Shown piece after piece: positions 1 to 9,296 of a stretch of DNA of 64,000 nucleotides. The notes below the pieces were generated by a model, which made no database searches, was not told where the DNA came from, and saw nothing but the letters and a program-made list of their open reading frames with translations. Source of the stretch: Pseudoduganella umbonata (GTDB lineage: Bacteria > Pseudomonadota > Gammaproteobacteria > Burkholderiales > Burkholderiaceae_D); NCBI RefSeq assembly GCF_014192225.1, contig NZ_JACHXS010000002.1, positions 248,001 to 312,000 on the forward strand, written 5' to 3'. Within the stretch, counting starts at the first letter, position 1, and each line of letters opens with the position of its first letter. A program made the position numbers and the translations under genes.

Positions 1-1
1 C

Positions 2-1432
2 TTCATCGGCGGCCAGCGCACCTGGGCCCGCGCCGGGCAGCAATTCGACAACCGCTCGCCGATCGATGGCCGCGAACTTGGCCCGGTAGCCCGCTGCGGC
101 GCCGAGGACGTGGAGCTGGCCGTCGCGGCAGCCAGGGCCGCGTTCGAGGATGGCCGCTGGGCCGGCATGGCGCCGGCGAAGCGCAAGCGCATCCTGGTGA
201 AATTCGCCGACCTGATGCAGCAGCATTGCGATGAACTGGCGCTGCTGGAAACGCTCGACATGGGCAAGCCGGTCAAGTACAGCCTGGCGGTCGACGTGGC
301 GGGCGCGGCGAACTGCATCCGCTGGTATGGCGAAGCCATCGACAAGGTGTACGGCGAAATCGCCCCCACGCCGGCCGACAGCCTGGCGCTGGTCACGCGC
401 GAGCCCGTCGGCGTAGTGGGCGCGATCGTGCCGTGGAACTACCCGATGCTGATGGCGTCATGGAAGATCGCGCCGGCGCTCGCGGCGGGCAACAGCGTGG
501 TGCTGAAACCGTCGGAGAAGTCGCCATTGACGGCATTGCGCCTGGCCGAGCTGGCGCTGGAAGCGGGCATTCCCCCCGGCGTCTTCAACGTGCTGCCCGG
601 CTTCGGCAACGAAGCCGGCAGCGCGCTGGCACAGCACATGGATGTCGACTGCATCGCGTTCACCGGCTCCACGCGGGTGGGCAAGCAGATCGTGCAGATG
701 GCGGGGCAATCGAACCTGAAGCGCGCGTGGACGGAACTGGGCGGCAAGTCCGCCAACATCGTCTGCGCGGATTGCCCGGACCTGGATGCGGCGGTGGCGG
801 CATCGATCGGCTCGATCTTCTTCAACCAGGGCGAGAGCTGCAATGCGCCGTCGCGGCTGTTCGTGGAAGAATCGATCCGCGCACGCTTCATCGAGAAGGC
901 GCTGGCCATGGTGCCGGACTTCGCGCCGGGCGATCCGCTCGACGCGAACACGGTGATGGGCGCGATCGTCGACGAAACCCAGCTGGCCACGGTGATGAAA
1001 TACATCGGCGAAGGCAAGGCCGCCGGCGCGCGGCTGCTGGCCGGCGGCGAGCGCGTGCGGCGCGATACCGGCGGCTATTACGTGGCGCCGACGATCTTCG
1101 ACAACGTCGGTGCCGGCATGAGCATTGCCCGCGAAGAGATCTTTGGGCCGGTGCTGTCCGTGCTGAGCTTTACGTCGCTCGACGAAGCGGTGCGGCAGGC
1201 CAATGCCACGCCGTACGGCCTGCATGCGGCCGTGTGGACGGCGGACCTGTCGAAAGCCATCAGGACCTCGCGCGCGCTGCGCGCCGGCACCGTGCACGTC
1301 AACCAGTACGACAACGACGACATCACGGTACCGTTCGGTGGCTACAAGCAGTCGGGCAACGGCCGCGACAAATCGCTGCACGCGTTCGACAAGTACACGG
1401 AGCTGAAGACGACCTGGATCCAGGTCGCCTGA
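2..1432 (+). CDS. aldehyde dehydrogenase (5' end outside window)
   Basis: NAD(P)-dependent aldehyde dehydrogenase that oxidises an aldehyde to the acid in the cytosol. The frame is open from base 2, so the N-terminus is missing; about 476 residues are visible of the usual 490-500. The catalytic Cys lies in GESCNAP (codon 839-841) and the general-base Glu in TELGGKS. The cofactor-site loop FTGSTRVGK and the C-terminal block EEIFGPVLSV are intact. The wording resembles the PuuC / gamma-aminobutyraldehyde dehydrogenase branch, but the substrate cannot be fixed from sequence. It converges on the MarR gene 10 bases downstream. Confidence 0.93.
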   Translation, partial: FIGGQRTWARAGQQFDNRSPIDGRELGPVARCGAEDVELAVAAARAAFEDGRWAGMAPAKRKRILVKFADLMQQHCDELALLETLDMGKPVKYSLAVDVAGAANCIRWYGEAIDKVYGEIAPTPADSLALVTREPVGVVGAIVPWNYPMLMASWKIAPALAAGNSVVLKPSEKSPLTALRLAELALEAGIPPGVFNVLPGFGNEAGSALAQHMDVDCIAFTGSTRVGKQIVQMAGQSNLKRAWTELGGKSANIVCADCPDLDAAVAASIGSIFFNQGESCNAPSRLFVEESIRARFIEKALAMVPDFAPGDPLDANTVMGAIVDETQLATVMKYIGEGKAAGARLLAGGERVRRDTGGYYVAPTIFDNVGAGMSIAREEIFGPVLSVLSFTSLDEAVRQANATPYGLHAAVWTADLSKAIRTSRALRAGTVHVNQYDNDDITVPFGGYKQSGNGRDKSLHAFDKYTELKTTWIQVA

Positions 1433-1442
1433 GCCTGCCCGT

Positions 1443-1916
1443 CTAACGGCCGGCTTTCCCGCCGCCTTCGCTCCCCGGCTGCATCATGCGCTCGAGCAGC
1501 TCCTGGAGGAGCTGCCGGTCCGCCGCGCCGAGCCGTTCGGTCAGCGGTGCCAGCGCCATTTGGGTTTGCCGGTGCAGGTCCTGGACGAGCCTGGCCCCTT
1601 CGCCCGTCAGGAACACATCCGTTGCCCTGCCGTCCAGTGCGTTCGGCGCGCGCGCCACGAGTCCGCGCTTTTCCGCCCGGGCGATGAGCCCCGACATCGT
1701 CTGCTTTTCCAGACCCAGGTAGTCGGCCAGTTCGGCCATGCGCGGCCGCCGGTCCCACAAAATCCCCAGCACCCGGATCAGCGTGAGGGACAGGTCGTTC
1801 TCGGCGCCGATCTTGTTCAGGACGGCCATCGTGGCGAAGGCGACCGGCACGAGGGCGTCGACCAGGTCCGCGGCGGCCGGCGTGGCGCTTGTTGTCGGTG
1901 GCTGCTCTTTCATCAT
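1443..1916 (-). CDS. MarR family transcriptional regulator
   Basis: A 157-residue winged-helix regulator of the MarR family, usual length. The central recognition region (LADYLGLEKQTMSGLIARAE) and the following wing (DGRATDVFLTGEG) are clear. MarR proteins bind as dimers to short palindromes and normally repress a divergent neighbour. Here the neighbour is the MDR oxidoreductase starting at 2002, with an 85-base spacer carrying a dyad. The ligand is unknown. Repression of both genes from the shared spacer is inference. Confidence 0.9.
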   Translation of the reverse strand: MMKEQPPTTSATPAAADLVDALVPVAFATMAVLNKIGAENDLSLTLIRVLGILWDRRPRMAELADYLGLEKQTMSGLIARAEKRGLVARAPNALDGRATDVFLTGEGARLVQDLHRQTQMALAPLTERLGAADRQLLQELLERMMQPGSEGGGKAGR

Positions 1917-1934
1917 GCCTGCATGTTGACATAG

Positions 1935-1970
1935 TTCGCAATGCGTATCAATATTAGATCGTAATACGAA
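1935..1970. promoter_or_regulatory. candidate MarR operator between divergent genes
   Basis: Imperfect inverted repeat TTCGCAATGCG (1935-1945) / CGTAATACGAA (1960-1970), 8 of 11 positions paired, centred between the two divergent starts. Position and symmetry suit a MarR-type operator; assignment is inference. Confidence 0.45.
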
Positions 1971-2001
1971 CCTTTATCGTGCCGCATCCAAGGAGAGTCC
2001 C

Positions 2002-2943
2002 ATGAAAGCCGCCGTCGTCACATCGTTCGATCACCCGCCGCGTTATACCGACATCGGCGAACCTGTTCCCGAAATGCCCGGCGAAATGCTGGTCGACGTG
2101 CTGGCCGCCGGCCTGCATCACATCACCCGCGGGCGTGCTTCGGGCGCGCATTATTCCAGCACGGGCCGGCCGCCGCTCGTCGCCGGTGTCGACGGAGTGG
2201 GGCGCGGCACGGACGGCAAGCTGCGCTACTTCGTCCAGGCCCCCGACCAGCTCGGCACGATGGCCGACAGGACCGTCATCGAACTGCGGCGCAGTATCGA
2301 ATTGCCGGGCGACTGCGACCCCGTCGCACTCGCCGCCGCGATGAATCCGGCAATGGCGTCCTGGCTGGCGCTGCGTTGCCGCGTGCCGTTCCAGGAGGTC
2401 AGGAACGTGCTGATCCTCGGGGCCACGGGCAGTTCGGGAAGCATGGCGGTGCAGGTCGCGCGGCACCTGGGGGCGGTGCAGGTGATCGCGGCTGGCCGCG
2501 ACGAGCACAAGCTCGCCAGGTTGCGCGAACTCGGCGCCACCGACACCGTGACCCTCGGCGATGCGCGGCTGGGCGCCCTCGCAAGCGATGTGGATGTGGT
2601 GCTCGATTTCGTCTGGGGCGAACTTGCCGTGCGCATCATGGAGACGGTCATCCGGCAGCGCAAGGATCGCGGTGCACCGTTCACGTGGATACACATCGGT
2701 TCCATGGCGGGCGATATGGCGCCGATTCCGGGCGCGCTGCTGCGTGCCGCCAATATCGAGATCGTGGGCAGCGGGCACGGCTCGGTATCGGATCGGGCAA
2801 TCCTGGGCGAACTGCCCGCGCTGGCAAGGCAAATCGCCAGCGGCACGTTCCGCATCGACGCGCAGGGCACGCCGCTCAGCAGCGTGGAACAGGCCTGGCG
2901 GACGCCGGCCGGCACCGGCGCCCGTATCGTCTTCACTCCATGA
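2002..2943 (+). CDS. MDR superfamily quinone-oxidoreductase-like protein
   Basis: A 313-residue NADPH-dependent medium-chain dehydrogenase/reductase without structural-zinc cysteines, so closer to quinone oxidoreductases than to alcohol dehydrogenases. An N-terminal GroES-like part (about 1-120) is followed by a Rossmann half with the dinucleotide motif GATGSSGSMAVQVARHLGA near residues 139-157. AAGRDEHKL, after the second strand, fits NADP preference. Start ATG has AGGAGAG seven bases upstream. It is divergent from a MarR gene, which suggests induction by a small aromatic or electrophile, but the substrate is unknown. Confidence 0.85.
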   Translation: MKAAVVTSFDHPPRYTDIGEPVPEMPGEMLVDVLAAGLHHITRGRASGAHYSSTGRPPLVAGVDGVGRGTDGKLRYFVQAPDQLGTMADRTVIELRRSIELPGDCDPVALAAAMNPAMASWLALRCRVPFQEVRNVLILGATGSSGSMAVQVARHLGAVQVIAAGRDEHKLARLRELGATDTVTLGDARLGALASDVDVVLDFVWGELAVRIMETVIRQRKDRGAPFTWIHIGSMAGDMAPIPGALLRAANIEIVGSGHGSVSDRAILGELPALARQIASGTFRIDAQGTPLSSVEQAWRTPAGTGARIVFTP

Positions 2944-2987
2944 AGCAGGCACGGACGGTGCCGGCCAAAAAATACGATTCCAGGAAC

Positions 2988-3863
2988 TTAGAAGCAGTGT
3001 TCGGGGGCGGGGAAGCTGCCGTCCTTGACGGCGGCGACGTAGGCGGAAAACGCGGCTTCGATGGTGGGCTGGCCATCCATGAAGTTGCGCACGAAGCGGG
3101 CCTTGCGGCCAGGGAAGACGCCCAGCAGGTCGTGCATCACCAGTACCTGGCCGGAGCAGTCGGGGCCGGCGCCGATGCCGATGGTGGGAATCGACAGCGC
3201 CTCGGTGACCGCCTTGCCGACGCTGGACGGCACCGCTTCGAGCAGCACGATCGAGGCGCCGGCGGCCTGCAGCTTCAACGCGTCGGCCTTCAGCGCATCG
3301 GCGCTTTCCACGGTCTTGCCCTGCACCTTGTAGCCGCCCAGCTGGTGGACGAACTGCGGCGTCAGCCCGATGTGTGCGCACACGGGCACGCCGCGTTCGA
3401 CGAGGAAGCGCACCGTGTCGGCCAGCCAGCCGGCACCTTCGATCTTGACGATGTGGGCGCCGGCCTGCATCAGCTGCACGCAGCTGGCCAGCGCCTGCTC
3501 GGGCGTGCCGTAGCTGCCGAACGGCAGGTCGGCCATGATCATCGCGGACTTGGCACCGCGCGCGACGGCAGCCGTGTGGTACGCCACTTCCTGCACGGTG
3601 ACCGGCAGCGTGGACGTGTGGCCGTTGCACACCATGCCCAGCGAATCGCCGATCAGCAGGATTTCAACGCCGCTCTTGTCCATCAATGCGGCAAAGCTGG
3701 CGTCGTAGCACGTCAGCATGGAGATTTTCTCGCCGGCCGCGCGCAGCGCGGTCAGCGCAGGAAGCGTGACGGCCTTGTTCGCCGCCGCTTTTGCCGGTGC
3801 CGGCGTGCCGCTCGTCGTGGGAGTAGCCGCGGACATCTCTTTACCCTGCAGATAACCAGACAT
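2988..3863 (-). CDS. panB: 3-methyl-2-oxobutanoate hydroxymethyltransferase
   Basis: PanB (ketopantoate hydroxymethyltransferase) transfers a hydroxymethyl group from methylene-THF to 2-oxoisovalerate, the first committed step of pantothenate synthesis. The (beta/alpha)8 barrel carries [41 protein letters not shown] [10 protein letters not shown], and [12 protein letters not shown]. It is 291 residues, about 20 longer than most PanB. The start at 3863 has AGAGG upstream, but an internal ATG nine codons later (3836) also has a ribosome-binding site and may be the true start. It is the last gene of the hda-to-panB minus-strand run. Confidence 0.96.
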   Translation of the reverse strand: MSGYLQGKEMSAATPTTSGTPAPAKAAANKAVTLPALTALRAAGEKISMLTCYDASFAALMDKSGVEILLIGDSLGMVCNGHTSTLPVTVQEVAYHTAAVARGAKSAMIMADLPFGSYGTPEQALASCVQLMQAGAHIVKIEGAGWLADTVRFLVERGVPVCAHIGLTPQFVHQLGGYKVQGKTVESADALKADALKLQAAGASIVLLEAVPSSVGKAVTEALSIPTIGIGAGPDCSGQVLVMHDLLGVFPGRKARFVRNFMDGQPTIEAAFSAYVAAVKDGSFPAPEHCF

Positions 3864-3939
3864 GGAAGTCCTCTAATAAAATCGTTACGGCGCGTATTCT
3901 AAACCCCGGCGAACGACCGTGCAGAAGTGCAGCCAGGAC

Positions 3940-4287
3940 TCAGGACCGGAAGATGAAGTAGACGGCGCCGATCAGGCAGAGACCCGCCCAGATGTAATCG
4001 GTCTTGAACGGCTCGTTCATGTAGATCATCGCGAACGGCACGAATACGGAAAGCGTGATCACTTCCTGCATGATCTTCAGCTGCGCCAGGCTGTATTGCG
4101 TGTAGCCGATCCGGTTGGCCGGCACCTGCAGCAGGTATTCGAACAGCGCGATGCCCCAGCTGGCGAATGCCGCGACATACCAGGCCTTGGTGGAGAAATT
4201 CTTCAGGTGGCCGTACCAGGCCACCGTCATGAAGACGTTCGACAGGGTCAGCAGGCCGGCGGTCTGCACGATGACGGGGATCTGCAT
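3940..4287 (-). CDS. DUF486 / DMT-type small membrane protein
   Basis: A 115-residue integral membrane protein with four predicted hydrophobic segments (about 8-25, 36-52, 70-88, 97-113), matching the DUF486 group related to half-size drug/metabolite transporters. Signature stretches are NVFMTVAWYGHLK and FEYLLQVPANRIGY. Function is not established for the family. It sits three bases after folK and before panB. In relatives I know, this slot often holds a deoxynucleoside kinase, so its presence is a local variation. Confidence 0.85.
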   Translation of the reverse strand: MQIPVIVQTAGLLTLSNVFMTVAWYGHLKNFSTKAWYVAAFASWGIALFEYLLQVPANRIGYTQYSLAQLKIMQEVITLSVFVPFAMIYMNEPFKTDYIWAGLCLIGAVYFIFRS

Positions 4288-4290
4288 GGG

Positions 4291-4773
4291 TCAGGCGATG
4301 CCCTCGATGCGCTCGATGCGTTGATCGGCAACATCCGGCGCGAACGATGCGGCGGCGCCGAGGCCGGGCACGGCGACGTGCGGTGCGATTTCCAGCAGCG
4401 GTACCAGCACGAAGGCGCGCTGCGTCATGCGCGGATGCGGCACCGCCAGCGTGGCGGTGTCGACGATGTCGCCGCCGTACAGCAGCAAATCGAGGTCCAG
4501 CGTGCGGGGCGCGTTGCGATAGGGGCGCTCGCGGCCGTGTTCCTGCTCGATCGCGAACAGGGCCTCCAGCAGTGCATGCGGCGCCAGCGTGGTGTCGATG
4601 CGGGCCACGGCGTTGATGTAGTCGTCGCCGGAAGAGTCGATCGGCGCCGTGCGGTACAGGCTGGAGACGGCCGTGACGGCGATCCCGGCTACGCGGCGCA
4701 GCCGCGCCACCGCGTCGAGCGCATTGGCACGCGCGTCGCCGAGATTGGCGCCGATGCCAACGAACGCTTCCAT
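4291..4773 (-). CDS. folK: 6-hydroxymethyl-7,8-dihydropterin pyrophosphokinase
   Basis: FolK transfers pyrophosphate from ATP to hydroxymethyldihydropterin in folate synthesis. The 160 residues carry the family landmarks: IGANLGDARAN at the N-terminus, RNAPRTLDLDLLLYG (metal-binding Asp pair) and HPRMTQRAFVLVPLLEI. The start ATG overlaps the pcnB stop by one base (TGATG), which indicates translational coupling. Confidence 0.97.
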   Translation of the reverse strand: MEAFVGIGANLGDARANALDAVARLRRVAGIAVTAVSSLYRTAPIDSSGDDYINAVARIDTTLAPHALLEALFAIEQEHGRERPYRNAPRTLDLDLLLYGGDIVDTATLAVPHPRMTQRAFVLVPLLEIAPHVAVPGLGAAASFAPDVADQRIERIEGIA

Positions 4774-6299
4774 CAGTCGATGGTCGGCGTGGTCGGCGCC
4801 GTGTCCGGCCCGCCGCCTTCGCCACGCTTGCGGCGCGGGCCGCGACGGCGGCGTTTCGGTGCCGCCGCGGCGCCGTATTCGCCTTCGCCCTCGGCATGCA
4901 GATCGTCGCCGTCGAAGTCGTCGTCGCCGCCGTGTTCCGCAGCATGGTCGGCCTGGTCGGCGGCCTCGCCGCCTTCCTCAAGGCGCGTGCCGCGGCGCGG
5001 CGGCCGCTTGCGCTTGCCGGCGGCGCCGCCGCTCGAAATGGCCGTTACCATCTCGGCGCGGATCGTTTCGTCGGCCTCGTAGAACGCGCTCCACCAGTCG
5101 CCCAGCTCCTGCTCGATCTCGCCGGACGAGCAGCGCAGCAGCAGGAAGTCGTAGCCGGCGCGGAAGCGCACGTGTTCCAGCAGCTTGTACGGGTTCTTGC
5201 CGTTGCGGCGCTCGAAGCGCGGCTGCATGGCCCAGATGTCGCGCATGTCGGAGCCGATCTTGCGCTGCAACGCCAGCTTTTCGGTCTGCGATTCCAGCAC
5301 CTCGTCCGCCGCCAGGTGCAGCGCCGGGATCGGGAATTCGCCGGAAGCCTGGTAGGCGTTCCATTTTTCCAGCACCTGGTGCCACAGCAGCGATGCGAAC
5401 AGGAAGCCCGGCGACACCGTCTTGCCCGAGGCGATGCGCTTGTCCGTCGCTTCCAGCGCCAGCGTCACGAACCTGAAGCCCAGCGGCTGCTCGAGCACCA
5501 CGTCGAGCAGCGGCAGCAGGCCGTGGTGCAGGCCGGCCTTGCGCAGTTGCAGCAGGCAGGCGAGGGCGCTGCCGCTCATCAGCAGCTTGAGCATCTCGTC
5601 GAACACGCGGGCGGCCGGCACGTTGTTGATCAGCGGCGCCATCACGGAGATCGGTGCCGCGGTGGTCGGCTCGATGTCGAACTTCAGCTTGGCGGCGAAG
5701 CGCACCACGCGCAGCATGCGCACCGGGTCTTCCCGGTAGCGCGTTTCCGGCTGGCCGATGATGCGCAGCAGCTTCGCGCGCATGTCGCGCATGCCGCCGT
5801 GGTAATCCAGCACCTGCTGGGTGGCCGGGTTGTAGTACATCGCGTTGATGGTGAAGTCGCGGCGTTCGGCATCCTCGGCCTGCGTGCCGAACGTGTTGTC
5901 GCGCAGCACGCGGCCGTGTTCATCCTTCGGCGCATTGTCGGTGGCGGTGCCGCGGAAGGTGGTCACTTCCAGCAGGTCCTGGCCGAACATCACGTGCACG
6001 ATCTGGAAGCGGCGGCCGATGATGAAGGCGCGGCGGAACAGCTTTTTGACCTGCTCGGGCGTGGCGTTGGTGGCGATGTCGAAATCCTTGGGCTTCACGC
6101 CCAGCAGCAGGTCGCGCACCGCGCCGCCGACGACAAACGCCTCGAAGCCCGCTTCCTGCAGCGAGGAAGTCACGCGGACCGCGTTCGATGACACCATCTT
6201 CGGGTCGATGCCGTGCTGCTCCGGGCCGAGGATTTCGGGTTCGCTGTTGCTGTGGGCATCCTTGACGCCCAGGATCTTGCGGATGAATTTCTTAATCAT
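4773..6299 (-). CDS. pcnB: poly(A) polymerase I
   Basis: Polynucleotide adenylyltransferase that adds poly(A) tails to RNA 3' ends and promotes decay. The class II nucleotidyltransferase head is at about residues 45-180, with VVGGAVRDLLLG and the acidic pair KDFDIATNATPEQV, then FIIGRRFQIVHVMFG and VTTFRG. RNA-binding helical domains follow. The last 80 residues are low complexity: an acidic run, then a basic KRRRRGPRRKRGEGG block, common in betaproteobacterial PcnB. It overlaps the upstream HAD gene by eight bases and folK by one. Confidence 0.97.
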   Translation of the reverse strand: MIKKFIRKILGVKDAHSNSEPEILGPEQHGIDPKMVSSNAVRVTSSLQEAGFEAFVVGGAVRDLLLGVKPKDFDIATNATPEQVKKLFRRAFIIGRRFQIVHVMFGQDLLEVTTFRGTATDNAPKDEHGRVLRDNTFGTQAEDAERRDFTINAMYYNPATQQVLDYHGGMRDMRAKLLRIIGQPETRYREDPVRMLRVVRFAAKLKFDIEPTTAAPISVMAPLINNVPAARVFDEMLKLLMSGSALACLLQLRKAGLHHGLLPLLDVVLEQPLGFRFVTLALEATDKRIASGKTVSPGFLFASLLWHQVLEKWNAYQASGEFPIPALHLAADEVLESQTEKLALQRKIGSDMRDIWAMQPRFERRNGKNPYKLLEHVRFRAGYDFLLLRCSSGEIEQELGDWWSAFYEADETIRAEMVTAISSGGAAGKRKRPPRRGTRLEEGGEAADQADHAAEHGGDDDFDGDDLHAEGEGEYGAAAAPKRRRRGPRRKRGEGGGPDTAPTTPTID

Positions 6300-6960
6300 T
6301 GAATAATTCGAGTAAAGCCCAGCCGCGCTCGTTGGCGTGGCGGGTCAGGACGGCATTCGGGTTGGTGGCGACCGGATGCGAGACGATCGACAGCAGCGGC
6401 AGGTCGTTGTGCGAGTCGCTGTAGAAGTACACGTTGTCGAAGTGCTCGAGCGTTTTCCCCATCTGTTCCAGCCACGCCCGGGTATGCAGGATCTTGCCCT
6501 CGCCCTGGGTCGGCTTGCCGCCCAGGCGGCCGGTGATGCGGCCATCCACGATTTCCGGCATTGCCGCGATCAGGTGATCCACGCCGAACGCCTTGGCGAT
6601 CGGCGCGGTGACGAAGTGATTGGTCGCCGTGACGATGGCCACCATGTCGCCGGCATCGTGGTGGCGCTGCAGCAGCGCGCGTGCCGCGGGCAGGATGTTC
6701 GGTTCGATGACTTCGGCCATGAATTGCTGCTGCAGGGCGGCCAGCCGCTCCGGATCGAACGTGGCCAGCGTGCCGAGCGCGAACTCGAGGTATTCCACCG
6801 GGTCCAGCGTGCCGGCCTGGTACTGGGCAAAGAATTCGTCGTTGCGGCGGGCGAAGGCGGCGGTATCGACAGCGCCCTTACGGCACAGGAACTGGCCCCA
6901 TTCATAGTCGGAGTCGATGGGCAGCAGGGTGTGGTCGAGGTCGAACAGGGCCAGGTTCAT
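6292..6960 (-). CDS. HAD-superfamily phosphatase (HAD-IB, SerB-like)
   Basis: A 222-residue haloacid-dehalogenase hydrolase. Motif I DLDHTLLPID supplies the nucleophile Asp; motif II is IVTATNHFV; motif IV is YSDSHNDLPLL. A small helical cap lies between I and II. The HAD-IB pattern fits a phosphoserine-phosphatase-like enzyme, and this gene is regularly found between hda and pcnB in Burkholderiales, but the physiological substrate is not known. Start is the ATG at 6960, nine bases after the hda stop; a longer upstream extension in the same frame is only a shadow of hda. Confidence 0.9.
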   Translation of the reverse strand: MNLALFDLDHTLLPIDSDYEWGQFLCRKGAVDTAAFARRNDEFFAQYQAGTLDPVEYLEFALGTLATFDPERLAALQQQFMAEVIEPNILPAARALLQRHHDAGDMVAIVTATNHFVTAPIAKAFGVDHLIAAMPEIVDGRITGRLGGKPTQGEGKILHTRAWLEQMGKTLEHFDNVYFYSDSHNDLPLLSIVSHPVATNPNAVLTRHANERGWALLELFND

Positions 6961-6968
6961 GGGGAGCT

Positions 6969-7634
6969 TTAATCTTTTTCCGCCTGCAGCCATTCGCGCA
7001 GCAGCGGCAGGGTGATCGGACGTTGGGTTTCCAGGGAATATTGGTCGAGCGAGTCCAGCATCGAGGACAGCGAGCGCATGTCGCGCCTGAAATGGGACAG
7101 CAAATAGGGTAACACGCCCGGCGACAGCGTCAAGCCGCGGCTCGCCGCCGCCTGGGAGAGCGCGGCCACCTTCTCGTCGTCGGAGAGCCCGTGCAACTGG
7201 TAGATCAGGCCCCAGCCCATCCGCGTGCGCAGGTCTTCGCGCACCGGCAGCACGGCGGGCGGCACGGCGCCGCTGCACACCATCCAGGCATCGTTGGCGC
7301 GAATCTCGTTGAACAGTGCGAACGCATCGATCTGCGCCACCGGCGAGAGCTTTTCGCAATCGTCCAGCAGGTACAGGTCGATGTCGGGGGAGTACAGGAA
7401 TTCGGATTCGATCGAGAACGGCGAAATGTAGCGCGCCCGCTCGGTGGCGGCCAGGGCCCGCAGCAGGTGGGTCTTGCCGGCCCCCACTTCGCCCCACAGG
7501 TAAGCGAAATGCTCGCGCGAGCTGCGGCCGGCGAACTGGCGCATCAGCGCCGCCACCTCGGCATTGCGGCCCACCTCGAACGATTCGAGCGTGTGGACCG
7601 GCTCGGCCCCGAGGTCCAGCACCAGCTGTTTCAT
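6969..7634 (-). CDS. hda: DnaA-homologue regulator Hda
   Basis: Hda works with the DNA-loaded beta clamp to stimulate ATP hydrolysis by DnaA and so prevent re-initiation of replication. The 221 residues start with the clamp-binding segment MKQLVLDLG. A shortened AAA+ domain follows, with Walker A-like WGEVGAGKTHLLRAL and sensor/Walker B area LLDDCEKLS. There is no DnaA DNA-binding domain. It is the first gene of the minus-strand hda-HAD-pcnB-folK run. Confidence 0.95.
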   Translation of the reverse strand: MKQLVLDLGAEPVHTLESFEVGRNAEVAALMRQFAGRSSREHFAYLWGEVGAGKTHLLRALAATERARYISPFSIESEFLYSPDIDLYLLDDCEKLSPVAQIDAFALFNEIRANDAWMVCSGAVPPAVLPVREDLRTRMGWGLIYQLHGLSDDEKVAALSQAAASRGLTLSPGVLPYLLSHFRRDMRSLSSMLDSLDQYSLETQRPITLPLLREWLQAEKD

Positions 7635-7947
7635 GGCTGCCGCCCTGTTTTTATTGTTATTTCCACAACACGCATTTCATCGCGCATTTCATCATATTCG
7701 CTGATCACATCCGGCATTATATAAAAGCGGGATGCTTCCTCCGCTTCCTGCCGCGCAGCGCCCGGGGATACCGGTTGTTCTCGTTGTGCGGTCGGGGCAG
7801 GGGGCATGGAGGCGAAATATGGGATTTGGCGGGAACGTTTTGCTAAAATAGCGGACTTGATGGCAAATTCGCGGACTTGATGGCGAAAATGCTGCATCGT
7901 CTTCTACGCATCTTATCTATTCTACCGCCTCCGCCGCGAATTACACC
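7635..7947. other. intergenic region between hda and purM
   Basis: 313 bases between divergent genes. It contains a 14-base direct repeat (see 7851-7884) and an extended -10-like TGCTAAAAT at 7841-7849 that could serve purM, without a good -35 at standard spacing. A weak 88-codon minus-strand frame ends in an ATGA overlap with hda; I do not recognise it. No RNA gene is seen. Confidence 0.5.
7851..7884 (+). repeat. direct repeat upstream of purM
   Basis: GCGGACTTGATGGC occurs at 7851-7864 and again at 7871-7884, a 20-base period (about two helical turns), just downstream of the possible -10 element. Confidence 0.75.
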
Positions 7948-8991
7948 ATGAGCCAACCTTCCAACGTATCCCTGTCCTACCGTGACGCCGGCGTCGATAT
8001 CGATGCCGGTGATGCCTTAGTCGAAGCCATCAAGCCGTTCGCCAAGCGCACGCTGCGCGAAGGCGTGATGGGCGGCATCGGCGGCTTCGGCGCGCTGTTC
8101 GAGATCAGCAAGAAATACAAGGAACCGGTGCTGGTGTCCGGCACGGATGGCGTGGGCACCAAGCTGAAGCTGGCGTTCGAACTGAACCGTCATGACACGG
8201 TGGGCATCGACCTGGTGGCCATGAGCGTCAACGACATCCTGGTGCAGGGCGCCGAGCCGCTGTTCTTCCTCGACTACTTCGCCTGCGGCAAGCTGGACGT
8301 GCCGACCGCGACCGACGTCATCAAGGGCATCGCACAGGGTTGCGAGCAGGCCGGCTGCGCGCTGATCGGTGGTGAAACGGCCGAGATGCCGAGCATGTAT
8401 CCGGCCGGTGAATACGACCTGGCCGGCTTCGCCGTTGGCGCGGTGGAAAAGTCGAAGCTGATCGACGGCACCAAGATCGCCCCGGGCGACGTGGTGCTGG
8501 GCCTGGCCTCGTCGGGCGCCCACTCGAACGGTTACTCGCTGGTGCGCAAGATCATCGAAGTGGCCAAGCCGGACCTGGAAGCCGACTTCCACGGCCGCAA
8601 GCTGGCCGACGTGCTGATGGCGCCGACCCGCATCTACGTCAAGCCGCTGCTGGCGCTGATGGAATCGATGGAAGTGAAGGGGCTGGTGCACATCACCGGC
8701 GGCGGCCTGGTGGAAAACATCCCGCGCGTGCTGCAGGATCACCTGACGGCCGAGCTGGACGGAAAATCGTGGACGATGCCGCCGCTGTTCCAGTGGCTGC
8801 AGCAGCACGGCGGCGTGGCCGACGCCGAAATGCACCGCGTGTTCAACTGCGGCATCGGCATGACCGTGATCGTCTCCGCCGACAATGCGGATGCGGCGAT
8901 CGCCCAGCTGACCGCCGCCGGCGAGACCGTCTCGCGCATCGGCACGATCCGCGCCCGCCAAGAGGGCGAGCACCAGACGATCGTGGTGTAA
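7948..8991 (+). CDS. purM: phosphoribosylformylglycinamidine cyclo-ligase
   Basis: PurM (AIR synthetase) closes the imidazole ring using ATP, the fifth step of purine synthesis. At 347 residues it has the usual length. ATP/FGAM signature regions are [58 protein letters not shown] and [13 protein letters not shown]. There is no strong Shine-Dalgarno. A small nucleotidyltransferase gene starts four bases after its stop. Confidence 0.97.
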   Translation: MSQPSNVSLSYRDAGVDIDAGDALVEAIKPFAKRTLREGVMGGIGGFGALFEISKKYKEPVLVSGTDGVGTKLKLAFELNRHDTVGIDLVAMSVNDILVQGAEPLFFLDYFACGKLDVPTATDVIKGIAQGCEQAGCALIGGETAEMPSMYPAGEYDLAGFAVGAVEKSKLIDGTKIAPGDVVLGLASSGAHSNGYSLVRKIIEVAKPDLEADFHGRKLADVLMAPTRIYVKPLLALMESMEVKGLVHITGGGLVENIPRVLQDHLTAELDGKSWTMPPLFQWLQQHGGVADAEMHRVFNCGIGMTVIVSADNADAAIAQLTAAGETVSRIGTIRARQEGEHQTIVV

Positions 8992-8995
8992 CACG

Positions 8996-9289
8996 ATGAA
9001 TGCCCGCCTGCCGGAAGAGCGCATCGTCGCCATCCTGCAGGCGGAGCTGGCCGGGCTCCTCGGCGTGTGGCTGTTCGGCAGCCAGGCCAATGGCCATGCG
9101 AATGCTGAAAGCGATGTCGATTTTGCCGTGCTCGTTGCCGGCAAAGCCGATCCTTTGCAGCTGTGGGATATAAGCCAGAAACTGGCAGCGGTAACGCAAT
9201 TACCGATCACGGTAGCGGTGATCCGCGATCATCTCGACGATTTCCTTGTCTTTTCCAGCCAGATGCTGGGCCATTCGTCCGCTGGCTGA
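8996..9289 (+). CDS. MNT-type nucleotidyltransferase, orphan and short
   Basis: A 97-residue minimal nucleotidyltransferase. The active-site signature LFGSQANGHANAESDVDFAVLV (about 26-47) has the GS and two catalytic Asp. Such proteins (MntA type) usually act as antitoxins that modify a HEPN-domain toxin encoded next door. No HEPN gene is present on either side: purM is upstream and a palindromic repeat plus the phosphofructokinase gene are downstream. The C-terminus is shorter than usual and ends close to the repeat, so the gene may be a truncated remnant that kept an intact active site. Confidence 0.7.
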   Translation: MNARLPEERIVAILQAELAGLLGVWLFGSQANGHANAESDVDFAVLVAGKADPLQLWDISQKLAAVTQLPITVAVIRDHLDDFLVFSSQMLGHSSAG

Positions 9290-9296
9290 GACCTTC

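Noticed and set aside
7631..7897. 88-codon minus-strand frame overlapping the hda start by ATGA
   Set aside because: The overlap is suggestive, but the protein has no family, no clear start signal and includes the direct repeat.
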